Shown here in pieces: positions 12,901-22,304 of a stretch of 64,000 nucleotides of DNA. A model generated the notes under the pieces. The model worked only from the letters and a program-made list of their open reading frames with translations. It searched no databases and was not told where the DNA came from. The translations under genes and the position numbers were made by a program. The number at the start of each line of letters is the position of its first letter. Position 1 is the stretch's first letter. The DNA comes from Silurus meridionalis. Lineage: Eukaryota; Chordata; Actinopteri; Siluriformes; Siluridae. Location: assembly GCF_014805685.1 (NCBI RefSeq), contig NC_060896.1, forward strand, positions 19,237,777 through 19,301,776. Direction: 5' to 3'.

Positions 12901-15900
12901 TTTTAATTCAAGTAAGTCCTAAATTAGTCTTAATAAACGTTTGATATACACACACATATACGCACACGCACAATGAAACACTTTTGTGCCACACCCACCT
13001 CTCACATGTGTTTATAATTCTTGCTCACTCCTCAGGTGAAGGAGCTCGGTGCTGTAATATATGACTGTAAGTGCCTTGCTGAAGACCTCGAGAAAATATT
13101 TGAAGCCTATTGGTTCCTTGGTGACAGCAAGATAATACCATCTCCCTGGCCCAGCCAATACACTACAGCCTATAACAAAGACACACCGATGCAGCTGGCA
13201 ATCAATGGGACAGACTCTGGTGTTTACCTGTCGGTAAGAGATCCATCTTTTGCATCTGTAGTGTTCACTATGGCTAATTGTAGCAAATATAAAAATAAAC
13301 AGTTTTAGTGTGTTTCGGCATAGTTTCTGTAAGTCTCTGAAACTCTACTCAAGGAAGAAATACTGTTCTTCTAAAAGATATTCTCTCCGTTTGTGTTTTG
13401 ATGAGACCTCCAACTTCTCTACAGTGTCACTCTTAAATCTCCAAATGGTGTTTAGTTGGTGTGATATCTGTGAATGTGAAAGCTATAGCCATTATATCAT
13501 TGACATAATAGCTATACTCAAACTTCTTCATGCCATATAAATTGGGGGGTAGGACTATCCTGAAAAAACAATTACAATAGAAGTGTTCCATCATAAGTCA
13601 GAATAACAGAGTAACTGGTTTTCCTTTAACTGTTCACACACATGGTTGCACTTTATGTAATTGTTCATATTATTAATTATTAGCCTGGTGGACTGAATTA
13701 GCCAAAATAGGTCCTGTATTAGATCCTTGCTCTATAAATAGAAATTATTTTTTTTATAATGCCATTGATTTTGCCATAACTGCAAATAAATTAATTCATA
13801 TCATTTTTACAGTATATGTACCATTACCCATTTGTTATTTCAAATTCATTGTGTATGTATATTCACTATACAGCTGTATCTTTGCAGAGTTCTCCCCCGT
13901 CGTTGTGTGCTGAGGGAAGAACTTCAGATCTTCAGGCAATTTTAAGCGTCATTAGTGACGCACAGCAATTTGTTTGCATTGCCGTGATGAACTACCTGCC
14001 CACTATGGAGTTCACATCTTTTAAAAGGTGTGTGTTTTCTTTGACTGTATGGAAAAAATTATGTGTATATAAGTGTCAAGGCAGGCTTAACTTCCTTTGT
14101 GTTTTTTGCAGAGGAATTCAAACTTTAAAATGGCCTGCAAGCTTTAAAAAAAAAATAGGAATAGATTTAGGTGACTAAACACTTTGTTGCTCTCAGGTCA
14201 AACCAAATTTTTTTTTTTTGGATCAGCTGAGTATGATATTTGTACCATTTGCAGGAAATACAATAAAAATGATGAAGGCGGTAAACTAGCTATGTAAATA
14301 AAGATTATACATCTTTAATTATTGTATTAACTTGTCAATTCTGGCACATCTAGCTGTGGATTGTAAATCATAGTGTGTGTGAATGAGCTGGTTTGATTTT
14401 GTGCGGTCAAGGAGGCTGCACCATAAGAAGAAAGAGAACTGGAGCTGAAAAGGAATAAAGTAAAGAGAAAAAGTTTCATAGAGGAGTAGATCAGCAACAA
14501 GTCCAACTGGTATTACCTTGTAATACAAGATGTTTGGAAAAAATACAAATAAATTTAGGTTATAATTATGAAACGGAAAAAAAGAAACACTGGGTAACTG
14601 TCAGGTCGAACCATGTTAAAAATTTGGATCAGCTAAAGAAATTCTAAATAGATTAAAACGAGTCAAAAAACAAAGTATGTAATTCCAGACTCTCTCAACT
14701 CTCGCCTGCCTTGTTAAATATTTGTATTTATATTGAAAAATATTAGCTGATACTTTTACCCAGAGAATCTTTTGTGTTCATGAATTATATCTGGATAATT
14801 GTTGTTATTTTGTTGTTATACAGTGTGGAACCGCACAGTTCTATTGATATTGTTTGTGTTCCAGATACTGGGCGGATATTGACACTGAGCTGAGGCGTGT
14901 GGCATTCGAGAGAAAGATTCATGTGCGTTTGCTGATCAGCTGCTGGGATAGCACCTCTCCGTTAATGTTTCCATTTTTACGCTCGCTTGCATCTGTGCAG
15001 GATTCAAAGAGTAATTTGGATATTCAGGTGGTAAGTGACATGAAGAATCTATGAAAAGGTTCATTTCAGTACTGTTTTTAGCATGCACTTCTGTCCTACT
15101 GCAAACTGTGTTTGGGAATCCAAGGAGGCAAAATCACCCCTGCTCTCTGGATGGACTCTACATTGTCAAACAAATGAACACTATCCAATTGTGTCTGCCT
15201 GAGTATTATGTTCCCCTGTTAATGCTGCCAGTTGTTGTGGTTTAATGTCACATGTTTAAGAGCTAGATGGTGTTAGATCGATTAGGGGTTTCATTACTCT
15301 ATTAGCTTAGGTTGAACGTGATTGATGACCTGATTGAGGTGATGGATTAAATCAGCATGAATGTAGACAGAGCAGGTACACCTTGCAAATAAAAATTGCG
15401 ATTGCACTTAATTTCTAGAACCAGAACATTTTCAACACTTAAACACTTAAATTCATTAAATTAATAAGTAATTTACAGACACAATATTTTGATTTGCAAT
15501 GTTGAAACTGGGCATTATTTGGCAAACTTGTAAGCAAATCGGCAAAAAGAAATCACATCTCCCATCTTAGTGTTTTTGTGTGTAATATTTTAAAATGATG
15601 GGTTACTTAACGTAATCCTGGGTTCTTTGATAAAGGAGTTAGGTATTTCACAGTGGGAATTGATTTGGGCGTGACCAACTACGGAAGCTCCTATGACACC
15701 ACCACTGTCTTGACCCTTACAACATCATTGTGGCAAGATTTTTTCCTGTCCCTTTGCCAGGAGGGAAGTGTACACCTCAGTAACCCCTCGTTCTTTTTCT
15801 AACTTCGCTCTCTGTTTAACAATGGGAGTTATAGACCACTCCCTGATTGAACATGATTCCACTATACCTACCTTCTGGCCCTAGCACTGCATGTGCTAAA

Positions 15901-17850
15901 GATGACTTAGACACTTCAGACTATAAAACCGCACAACATTGTGTGGCATAGCCCAACTAGCTGCCACACAAATATCTTGAACATAAACTCCACTAAGTAA
16001 AGCCCATGATGTTGCCATGTCCCTAGTAGAGTTGGCCCTAAGAACCTCAGGTGCCTGAGAACCTCTGCATTTATATGCTGGAGATATAGCATCAACAATC
16101 CAGTGGGACAGCTGCTGTCTTGACAACAGCTTCCCCTTTTGTGGGGTAGCCTAAGACACAAAAATCTGGTCATTCTTCTGGAAGTCTGCTGTTCTCAAAT
16201 ATGCATGGAGAGCCTGCACTGGACATAAGGAATTCAACCTCTCATCCTCCAGAGAATAAAATGGAGGAGGGTAGAAAGCTGAAAGCTCTTTAGTGGGATA
16301 TCTATGAGTAGAGTCCACAACTTTAGGTACAAACTCTTGGTTAGAGCAAAAGGAAATTTTGTGAGCCCTGGGGTAAACTGCAATTAAGATGTGACTGACA
16401 AATAGGGCTTGCAGCTCGCTTTACACACTTAGCTGTCACCAGAGCTACAAGCAGCGCTGTCTTAAGAGAGAGAAACGTTAACCCTATGCCATTCAAAGGC
16501 TTGAAAGGGTGTTGAGAAAGGGCCTTTAAGACCATAGACAGATCCCACAGTGGGACCATCTGTCTGGACATCGGCCTCTTACGGCACGCTCCCTTCATAA
16601 AATGACCTATTAAAGGGTGCCAACCTGCAGGCTCGTTACCAAACCCTACATGACTTGCAGAAATAGCTGCTAGATATACTTTTAAAGTAGAAAAAGCTTT
16701 CCCTTTATCCAGCAAATCTTGGAAAAAACATATGTCTCCCACTGAACACTGGAAAGGGACTTCGGACACACCGCTCTTCAAAGACTCGCCATTTATTGCT
16801 GTCTATTTATCTCTCTGTCAGCGTGACTCAATAGGAGAGGGAGTCTATACTGATATCTATACTATAATAACACGATCCCGTACAATGGATTTTGTGTCCA
16901 ATGTTGGAGTCCAATGACGGCCCGCTCATTGAACAGGAAAACCAGCAGACAACTGGATGTGCTGAGAGAGCTTGATGTAGTCCCTCACGAAGAAAGCGTA
17001 AATGACGTTGTAAGCTGTCTGTCAAGACAGACGTGGTGTCATAGTAGCTTCCGTAGTTAGTCATGACCAAAGCGACTCGTGTACCAGAAGTGTTATATCT
17101 GAGTTGTGAAGGGAAGTTAACTAAGGCATTCTAAAACAGTGCTGAAATGTGCTAAAAATCACATTATATGCACATGATTCTACAAACATTGAAACCAAAA
17201 CAAATAACAAATCCATGTCAATGTCATATGAAGCCTGTTTTTGATTTGTTTTCTCTGCAGAAAATCTTCATTGTTCCTAGCAGTGCGAGTCAAAAGAAAA
17301 TCCCCTTTGCTCGAGTGAACCATAACAAGTACATGGTGACAGACAGAATTGCTTATATAGGTATGAAATTGTGCATCTCTCAACCACTTAATTAGTATGT
17401 ACTGTTAACATTTAGCATTTAGTCAAATATGTAAACACCAGCATTTTGTGAGTTTCCTCACATGTCTGAGTACCTCCACCCACCCAATTGGTAGCTGTTA
17501 TGTGATAAATGCTGTATAAGTCAGAAAAAAAGAAAAAAAAGTACATTTTGTAAAAGTTAAAACAATAACAGTAGCTATATTTACTAGCAGTTATTTGCGA
17601 TTGAGAGTTGATTTTTGAATGACCTGAAATACGAAAAATTTCTACCATAATAATTGATGTCCCAAGCAAAACCAAAGCTATTTATTATAAATCTTTAAAC
17701 CTATTAGGGTGCTCACTGTGTGCACTCCCTCAAACCATTAATTCGTTTTACACATTAGTCATTTGTTTGGCAACTTTAAATTTTTAAATTTTGCCACTTG
17801 ATGATAAACATGTCCTCTGTTTTTATATATATCTATATATATATCTATAT

Positions 17851-17932
<82 letters not shown>

Positions 17933-18206
17933 GGCAGCATTTACTCAAGATGTTTAGTGCAAGAAATATATTGGCTAAAATAATTTTTCATTATTTCCTT
18001 CATGCCTTGTAGGAACGTCCAACTGGTCTGGTGATTACTTTGTGAACACAGCGGGCTCAGCGTTAGTGGTGAATCAGACTACAACTTCTTCCTCAGAATC
18101 CACAGTGAGAGAACAGCTGCAGGCTGTGTTTGAAAGAGACTGGGATTCTTCCTACAGCACTCCACTCAACCAGGACAGCAACCTGGAACAGATATGTGCA
18201 ATGTAA
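6941..18206 (+). CDS. pld3: PLD3-type 5'-3' exonuclease, type II lysosomal membrane protein (10 coding exons)
   Basis: Coding exons are 6941-6979, 8689-8834, 9369-9549, 10893-11010, 11404-11531, 13036-13233, 13888-14027, 14865-15030, 17261-17360 and 18013-18206. They sum to 1410 nt (469 residues plus stop), with GT-AG introns and consistent phase; human PLD3 has 490. Residues 1-16 are cytosolic and about 17-39 form a signal-anchor helix. Two phospholipase-D-fold halves follow, each with an HKD motif: H179-x-K181-x4-D186 with GSANMDW after it, and H393-x-K395-x4-D400 with GTSNWSG after it. Known PLD3/PLD4 proteins are endolysosomal single-stranded nucleic-acid exonucleases. N-glycosylation sequons lie at N76, N261, N409 and N426. 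The block [17 protein letters not shown] is closest to PLD3, whereas ELGAVIYDC and FERDW resemble PLD4. PLD3 is preferred, with a PLD3/4 ancestor-type paralogue as the alternative. Confidence 0.95.
6980..7542. other. First part of pld3 intron 2, no feature seen
   Basis: AT-rich intronic sequence without recognisable repeats up to the Tc1 remnant that starts at 7543. Confidence 0.4.
7543..8343 (-). mobile_element. Decayed Tc1-like transposon, minus-strand transposase, right part missing
   Basis: A TA followed by CAGTGCATCCGTAAAG and GCGCTTCACTTTTTCC is the terminus of a very common fish Tc1 family. Inside, the minus strand retains out-of-frame transposase blocks, for example the region around 7925-8000 with the conserved CATGATGCTGCCACC-type block. 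Deletions have removed large pieces, and no matching right terminus is found before 8344. It lies in pld3 intron 2. A fragment of the same terminus occurs at 48893-48966. Confidence 0.8.
8104..8328 (-). other. Open frame inside the Tc1 remnant, not a gene
   Basis: An open stretch within the minus-strand transposase fossil at 7543-8343. Its translation lacks transposase motifs in register and is not considered coding. Confidence 0.6.
8344..8688. other. End of pld3 intron 2, GT-rich acceptor
   Basis: No element recognised. The last 25 bases before the acceptor TTTGTAG are a GT-rich run, which becomes UG-rich in the pre-mRNA. Confidence 0.5.
8689..8834 (+). CDS. pld3: pld3 coding exon 2: signal-anchor membrane helix
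   Basis: Encodes residues 14-61 plus two bases of R62. The hydrophobic run from C17 to I39 ([16 protein letters not shown]...) is the transmembrane anchor. The luminal stem ends in CTDTC, matching the Cys pair before VLVESIP in PLD3. Acceptor TTTGTAG|TAT, donor GCAG|GTCAGT. Confidence 0.9.
9343..9361. repeat. (GT)n tract at the exon 3 acceptor
   Basis: About ten GT units end only 8 bases before exon 3 (GTTCACAG|A), occupying the usual place of the polypyrimidine tract. Confidence 0.9.
9369..9549 (+). CDS. pld3: pld3 coding exon 3: start of the first PLD half
   Basis: Encodes residues 62-122, including [10 protein letters not shown], the sequon N76-S-S and [17 protein letters not shown], a block strongly conserved in PLD3. 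Acceptor GTTCACAG, donor AATCAG|GTAATA; it ends in phase 0. Confidence 0.95.
9803..10713 (+). mobile_element. Tol2-like hAT remnant with 8-bp target duplication (pld3 intron 4)
   Basis: The left end TAGAGATGGGAAGTAATGAA and right end TTTTGCCATCTCTG are inverted repeats flanked by CTGTATAT on both sides (9795-9802 and 10714-10721; one extra T on the left). This AGAGATGGGAAGTA...GTACTT terminus is that of a Tol2-related fish hAT group. A start-like segment at about 10080-10150 ([19 protein letters not shown]) resembles a transposase N-terminus. Most of the coding region is gone. A second repeat (about 10290-10602) sits inside. Confidence 0.75.
10290..10602. repeat. Unclassified repeat nested in the hAT remnant
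   Basis: It starts near GTGTAGGAACCGGG and ends in a GACACACGCCCAC block, interrupting hAT sequence that continues on either side. The ends resemble a fish repeat I have seen often but cannot name. No target duplication was resolved. Confidence 0.4.
10893..11010 (+). CDS. pld3: pld3 coding exon 4
   Basis: Encodes residues 123-161 plus the first base of G162: [21 protein letters not shown]..., a helix and strand of the first PLD half. Acceptor TTTTATAG, donor TGCAG|GTCAGC; a GT repeat follows within about 15 bases. Confidence 0.93.
11012..11044. repeat. GT-rich tract just inside intron 5
   Basis: GT dinucleotides begin almost directly after the exon 4 donor. Confidence 0.85.
11404..11531 (+). 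CDS. pld3: pld3 coding exon 5: first HKD motif
   Basis: Encodes residues 162-204. It holds the catalytic block [11 protein letters not shown] (H179, K181, D186) and [12 protein letters not shown], which form one half of the active site. Acceptor TTTTAAG, donor ACTCAG|GTGGCT. Confidence 0.97.
11532..13035. other. pld3 intron 6, no feature seen
   Basis: About 1.5 kb of strongly AT-rich sequence. No inverted termini, protein-like frames or long tandem repeats recognised; a short CA/TA stretch lies near 12950-12975. Confidence 0.5.
13036..13233 (+). CDS. pld3: pld3 coding exon 6
   Basis: Encodes residues 205-270 ([20 protein letters not shown]..., EAYWFLG). The cysteines of DCKC correspond to the NCSC pair of human PLD3, and the sequon N261-G-T is shared with PLD3. 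Acceptor CTCCTCAG, donor CTGTCG|GTAAGA. Confidence 0.96.
13234..13887. other. pld3 intron 7, no feature seen
   Basis: AT-rich intronic sequence; open frames here are read-through from exon 6 or chance. Confidence 0.5.
13888..14027 (+). CDS. pld3: pld3 coding exon 7: start of the second PLD half
   Basis: Encodes residues 271-316 plus two bases of R317: [16 protein letters not shown]... and [11 protein letters not shown]. Acceptor CTTTGCAG, donor AAAAG|GTGTGT. Confidence 0.95.
14028..14864. other. pld3 intron 8, no feature seen
   Basis: AT-rich; a near-repeated phrase (GGTCAAACCA / GGTCGAACCA, then TTTGGATCAGCT) occurs at about 14196 and 14604, a small diverged direct repeat. Confidence 0.45.
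14865..15030 (+). CDS. pld3: pld3 coding exon 8
   Basis: Encodes residues 317-372 ([17 protein letters not shown]..., [18 protein letters not shown]). Acceptor GTTCCAG, donor CAGGTG|GTAAGT; phase 0 at the end. Confidence 0.95.
15031..15595. other. First part of pld3 intron 9, no feature seen
   Basis: No recognisable element before the DIRS remnant that starts near 15596. Confidence 0.4.
15596..17078 (-). mobile_element. DIRS-like retrotransposon remnant with broken tyrosine recombinase (pld3 intron 9)
   Basis: Inverted ends pair 15665-15730 with about 17000-17070 (shared core ACTACGGAAGCT...TATGACACCA). On the minus strand, a frame at 16781-16341 reads [20 protein letters not shown], the core-binding region of DIRS-type tyrosine recombinases. 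Overlapping frames at 16173-15896 carry the catalytic end ([30 protein letters not shown]): the tyrosine is kept, but the His of the usual H-x-x-R is read as Asn. Frames are shifted relative to one another, and RT/RNase H is absent. It is a deletion derivative lying in antisense to pld3. Confidence 0.75.
17261..17360 (+). CDS. pld3: pld3 coding exon 9: second HKD motif
   Basis: Encodes residues 373-405 plus one base of G406: KIFIVPSS..., then [10 protein letters not shown] with H393, K395 and D400. As I recall them, mammalian PLD3 and PLD4 have Glu at the last position; this protein has the canonical Asp. Acceptor CTCTGCAG, donor ATATAG|GTATGA. Confidence 0.96.
17361..17820. other. First part of pld3 intron 10, no feature seen
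   Basis: AT-rich with no recognised element up to the AT microsatellite. Confidence 0.45.
17823..17931. repeat. (AT)n microsatellite with ATCT interruptions
   Basis: TATATATCTATA units pass into a pure AT run to about 17931, 80 bp upstream of the last exon. Open frames of Ile/Tyr repeats across it are not genes. Confidence 0.95.
18013..18206 (+). CDS. pld3: pld3 last coding exon
   Basis: Encodes residues 406-469 and [18 protein letters not shown]..., then [21 protein letters not shown] supports the second active-site half, and the C-terminus keeps a Cys (QICAM) as in PLD3. Acceptor CTTGTAG. Confidence 0.96.
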
Positions 18207-18721
18207 CACTGAACCAGCAGGCCTTGTGTTTCAGTGTCACCTTGAAAGAGTAGTTGTACAGGGAAACTCACTCAACCCCTGTAGCTGGAACAATGTTGTT
18301 AAAGTGTAATGATTTCCTCTCAGATTTGCACAGTTCTTTCAGTTACTTTGGTTTACACTAAAGTCAAATCGCAAGTATGTATGTACCATAGTTAAACACA
18401 AACACTGATAAAGAAAGAAAAAAAATGTCAATTAGATGGCAGCAGGTTGCATTTTGGTTTATTCATTATAATGAATTCTGCAGTGATATCGACTTGATTC
18501 CCAGTTTATCAAACCAAATTCATGATCAGGAAAGATAATAAAGACAAGTGTTAAAAGAAAAAAACAAAACAGATTGGAATACAAGCACATGTTTTCAGTC
18601 CAGTGCACAATTGACTGTTTTCTCCTTGCACTACATAAAACATAACACATAATGAACATAACAGAGTAAACTTTAATAAGAAATTCATCTTTACTTGTCG
18701 AATAGGAAATTTTGTCATTTC

Positions 18722-18752
<31 letters not shown>

Positions 18753-19740
18753 GATGGCATTAGAATCCAATTGCACTTTCACAAAGCAATAGTTTAGTCA
18801 AAAATAAAACTTTGCTTGTTTCTCCTTGCTCTAAATGTTTCCAGTCAGTCCAGATGTTTGGTATCCAGGTTCCTAAATTTCTATTTATCACTGACTACAA
18901 AGCAGTAATATATGTTAAAAATGTTTTTGATGATAAATATTTGCCAGAGCTTTTGTTGCTGCAGTAAAATCCTTAACAATCAAACTTAAAACTTAGTCTA
19001 ACTAATTGCTCTTACAGCCACAGGAACAGTCTGTTTTATTTTATTTTATTTAACCCCTCTACCTCTGCATTTGTTTTATTAATATTTAAATAGAACATTT
19101 TAATGAAACTGGAGCAAATGTTATATTCTCAGGTAACTTTATGGCTGGTCAATGATGCCCAGAATTCTCAGAAGTATTCTGTTTTCAGCATTTAGCCTTA
19201 AATTCATTACTTGAAATGCATTATCATTGGTACCCATTGTGCTTTTGTGTTTTGTTTGCTGTTTGATTTTCATTAATTAATGTAGGTTTGATCCCAAATA
19301 ACCTCGAAGAATCGATGCTTCGATAGGAGAGTCTGATTCGACTACCAATGTCACAGTCAAATTTTCACAGCGGTGCTATATGAGGATTGTGCCATTTTGA
19401 TTATTTGGGGGTGCTCAAATGTCTGATTTCATACCTGTTTTCTAGCATTAAGTTGATGTACCGCCCATTGTGATAATGTTATAAATAAAAAAAGTGAAAA
19501 GAAAGAAGCTTTCAATAAATATTTGTAACGTGAATAAATCCAAGCGCCCCTGTGACACACAAATTTCACTTTCCATGAACCATGACCGACACTGGAGCAG
19601 GGATTTATATATTTAACAATGTCTGGAATAATGTTCTGTTCTAATTTAATTTTGTAGATTAATTTTTAATTGGTTTTCAGTGCATGTAAAATGCAAATCC
19701 TGCTTCCAGTGTGGCCTTTCTACAGTTATTTGTTATTTTT
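18207..19740 (+). other. pld3 3' UTR and downstream flank
   Basis: No further coding exon seen. Possible poly(A) signals AATAAA occur at 18537-18542 and again further on; which one is used cannot be told. A T run lies at about 18721-18750. The rest is AT-rich without a recognised element. Confidence 0.4.
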
Positions 19741-19751
19741 TAAGTTATATA

Positions 19752-19776
19752 TACATTGATTATTTATGATTATTTA

Positions 19777-19848
<72 letters not shown>

Positions 19849-19857
19849 CATAATCAA

Positions 19858-19931
<74 letters not shown>
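19752..19931. repeat. AT-rich cruciform-type repeat with two (AT)n tracts
   Basis: CATTGATTATTTATGATT (about 19754-19771) is answered by AATCATAATCAATG (about 19847-19860), enclosing one (TA)n tract. A second (TA)n tract of over 60 bases follows. The inverted words plus self-complementary AT would fold into a long hairpin. Confidence 0.85.
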
Positions 19932-19938
<7 letters not shown>

Positions 19939-20544
19939 ACATTGTGTGATGTTCTGTACATTGTGGCTTTTAAAATGTTTCGAATTGTTTTTTAGAATCG
20001 TTTTACTACTACCTAGTGATGTCGTCACTAGAATCTCATAATGCACAAATGAAACTTTGAGGAATGATGGAAGGGAAGTTTTAGGAGAATCTTTGGAGCT
20101 CTTTAAAACTAAAGGGCAAAAATTTAATTGTTCATTAACATACATCTTTTTACATTACTAATCAACATAAATATTTAAAAATATCTGTAATGTTATTATA
20201 ATACAAGGCTGTGTTCACTAGAATTATAATACATATAAACAGCCTGCTTATGTGTTAGTCACATCTTCGAATGCCCACATTTACATTTTTAAAACTTCAA
20301 ATTTAGGAATTGACGCAATGTTGATGTCAGGGATGGGCAGAATTTATGATGCATGTATTTTAAATACGTATTTCAAATATAAAATAGGGTTGATGAAAAT
20401 GGATTCATATTTTGTATCAAAATGCTTGTATTGTAGTTTTAAATATCCTGTAAAATACTTTGAAAGAATTCTACATGATGACATCATAAAAACGTGGCCT
20501 CTGATTGGTTTGCCCAAACTTCTCGAGGAAATTGATCCATACTA
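19932..20544. other. Intergenic, no gene seen
   Basis: AT-rich; the open frame at 20252-20545 has no recognisable protein content. Confidence 0.4.
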
Positions 20545-21290
20545 AATTAAATTTAATTTTATGTGTATTGCGCTTTTTACAATAGACATTGTCTCAAAGC
20601 AGCTTTACACAGATGAAGCCGTAATACGTTTTTACAAAAAAAGTGTAAGCCAGTGGCAACTGTGTCAAGGAAAAAGTCCCTGAGATGGTATAAGGAAGAA
20701 ACCTTGAGAGGAACCAGACTCAAAAAGAAACTAATCCTTATCTGGGTGGCACAGAATGTCAGTTCATTGTAATTACATTGTTAAGGTGTGTAGCAATAAG
20801 TGTGTAAATGCAGATCTATTCATGCAAACTGTCCTGAGCCATTGTAGACTTTTGATATTTATTACAGTTCGAATCAGTCCTTAAAAGTTCTTGAGTTGCT
20901 CAGTGGCTTCATGGATCTTTAGGCTGTAGATGTGGAACCATCCCCAGCTGCACATAGTGGTCTCACTTGAGAAGGACTCTGTCCAGAGGTAGGATGAACC
21001 AGGTAGATCCAAAGAGAAGAAAGAACAGGAACACTGGTCATTGGAACCTCAGGGGCATTTTTACTATTTGTGAGAGAGAGAAGATTGTTAAGCATTCTCA
21101 CTGTTTGTGTTTAAGGACACTATTTAGTGTGATCAGGGTGTAAGTTGGGTCTGCTTAGAGGTAAGATCTAAGACCTAAGGAAGACCTACTGACAAAATGC
21201 TTGACTAAATAAATATGCTTTTATAACACTGAGATTTTATCCTGAAAACTAATTGGAAGGCTTTTACCATGTTTACATATAATTTCACCC
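20545..21290 (+). repeat. Teleost GCGCTTTT...GCAGCTTTACA repeat, diverged copy D
   Basis: Shares ATTGTCTCAAAGCAGCTTT, the AAGGAAGAAACCTTGAGAGG block and AATGCTTGACTAAATAAATA with copy A at 5491-6660. It has more substitutions and lacks parts of the middle. Confidence 0.75.
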
Positions 21291-21344
21291 AGAGGCAGCT
21301 TTACTGATAACGATCAGTCAAATAGGAGCTGTTCTCCATATTCA

Positions 21345-21690
21345 AGTCAAGAAGCTTTTATTTTCATTTCAACCATGTATAGCTGATGCAGTACACAGTG
21401 AAATGAAACAACGTTCCTCCAGAACCCTTATGCTACATAAAACAACAATCACAGAAACAGAAAACACAGGGCCAAGGAATAGTAAGAAAAATCTTGCCAC
21501 ATAAAGTGCATGTGTGCAACCTGGTGCAAACAGTGCAAAAAGACAAAACACAAAATAGCTCTGCCAGTAAACCTGTCGTAACCAGATAAAATGAACAGCA
21601 GAAAAAATTGTGAACAGAATATTGTGCAAATGAGCAAAAAGCAGCAATTCCTGACGATGTGCAAAAACGGCATGTAAACATTTTGTGATA
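21345..21690. repeat. Unclassified fish interspersed repeat (CAAGAAGCTTTTATTTTCATTTCAAC type)
   Basis: The phrases TTTCAACCATGTATAGCTGATG, AACAACGTTCCTCCAGAACC and GTGCAAACAGTGCAAA recall a repeat common in fish genomes. No coding content; open frames on the minus strand are fortuitous. The family is not identified. Confidence 0.45.
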
Positions 21691-21768
21691 ATGATTAGTG
21701 TGAGTGGTACTGGATCATGGGTGTGCGAAGTGTGTGGAGTCCGGTTTGTACAGATCAGTCACAGAGTT

Positions 21769-21776
<8 letters not shown>

Positions 21777-21820
<44 letters not shown>
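21777..21820. repeat. (GT)n microsatellite
   Basis: About 21 GT units. Confidence 0.95.
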
Positions 21821-21821
<1 letters not shown>

Positions 21822-22300
21822 AACATTTTGTAGTCTAGCAAGAAGGATATTATGATCAGTGGTGCCAAAAGTGGCACTAAGAAGAAGAATCTGGAAGAAG
21901 GTGGGTAAGGAAAGAAACATTCAGGCTGCCAGGTTACCGTACTTGAAAACTAACCTTCATCTGAGAGATAAGGGTAAAGTGCTTTTTAAAAAAATACTAC
22001 CCAAAATTTTATTAGTTAGTAATCAACAATTATACACAAGTTCTGACCCTCAAAAGTTGCACTGGGTACATCAGATATTTCATCAGATAGACAGATTGCC
22101 AAAATCAATAAGTTTAACCCTGAGCGAAAAGAGCTGCTGATCTAGAGATATTTTTTTCCGTAGTTTTATTTGTAACACTAAGAAAGAGTTACTCCCTTGT
22201 GTATGAAAAGAGCAGGTTGCCGTGTTCCAGCCATTAAATGTGTGGAAAAAAAACAATTCTTCACCTTCAAGCTCTTTTATTTCATGAATTTATCGCAAGT
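21821..22300. other. Intergenic, no gene seen
   Basis: A basic, Lys-rich open frame (21859-22140) has no recognised domain and is probably chance. Confidence 0.35.
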
Positions 22301-22304
22301 TATT

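Noticed and set aside
17791..18012. Ile/Tyr repeat peptide frames
   Set aside because: Products of the AT microsatellite in pld3 intron 10.
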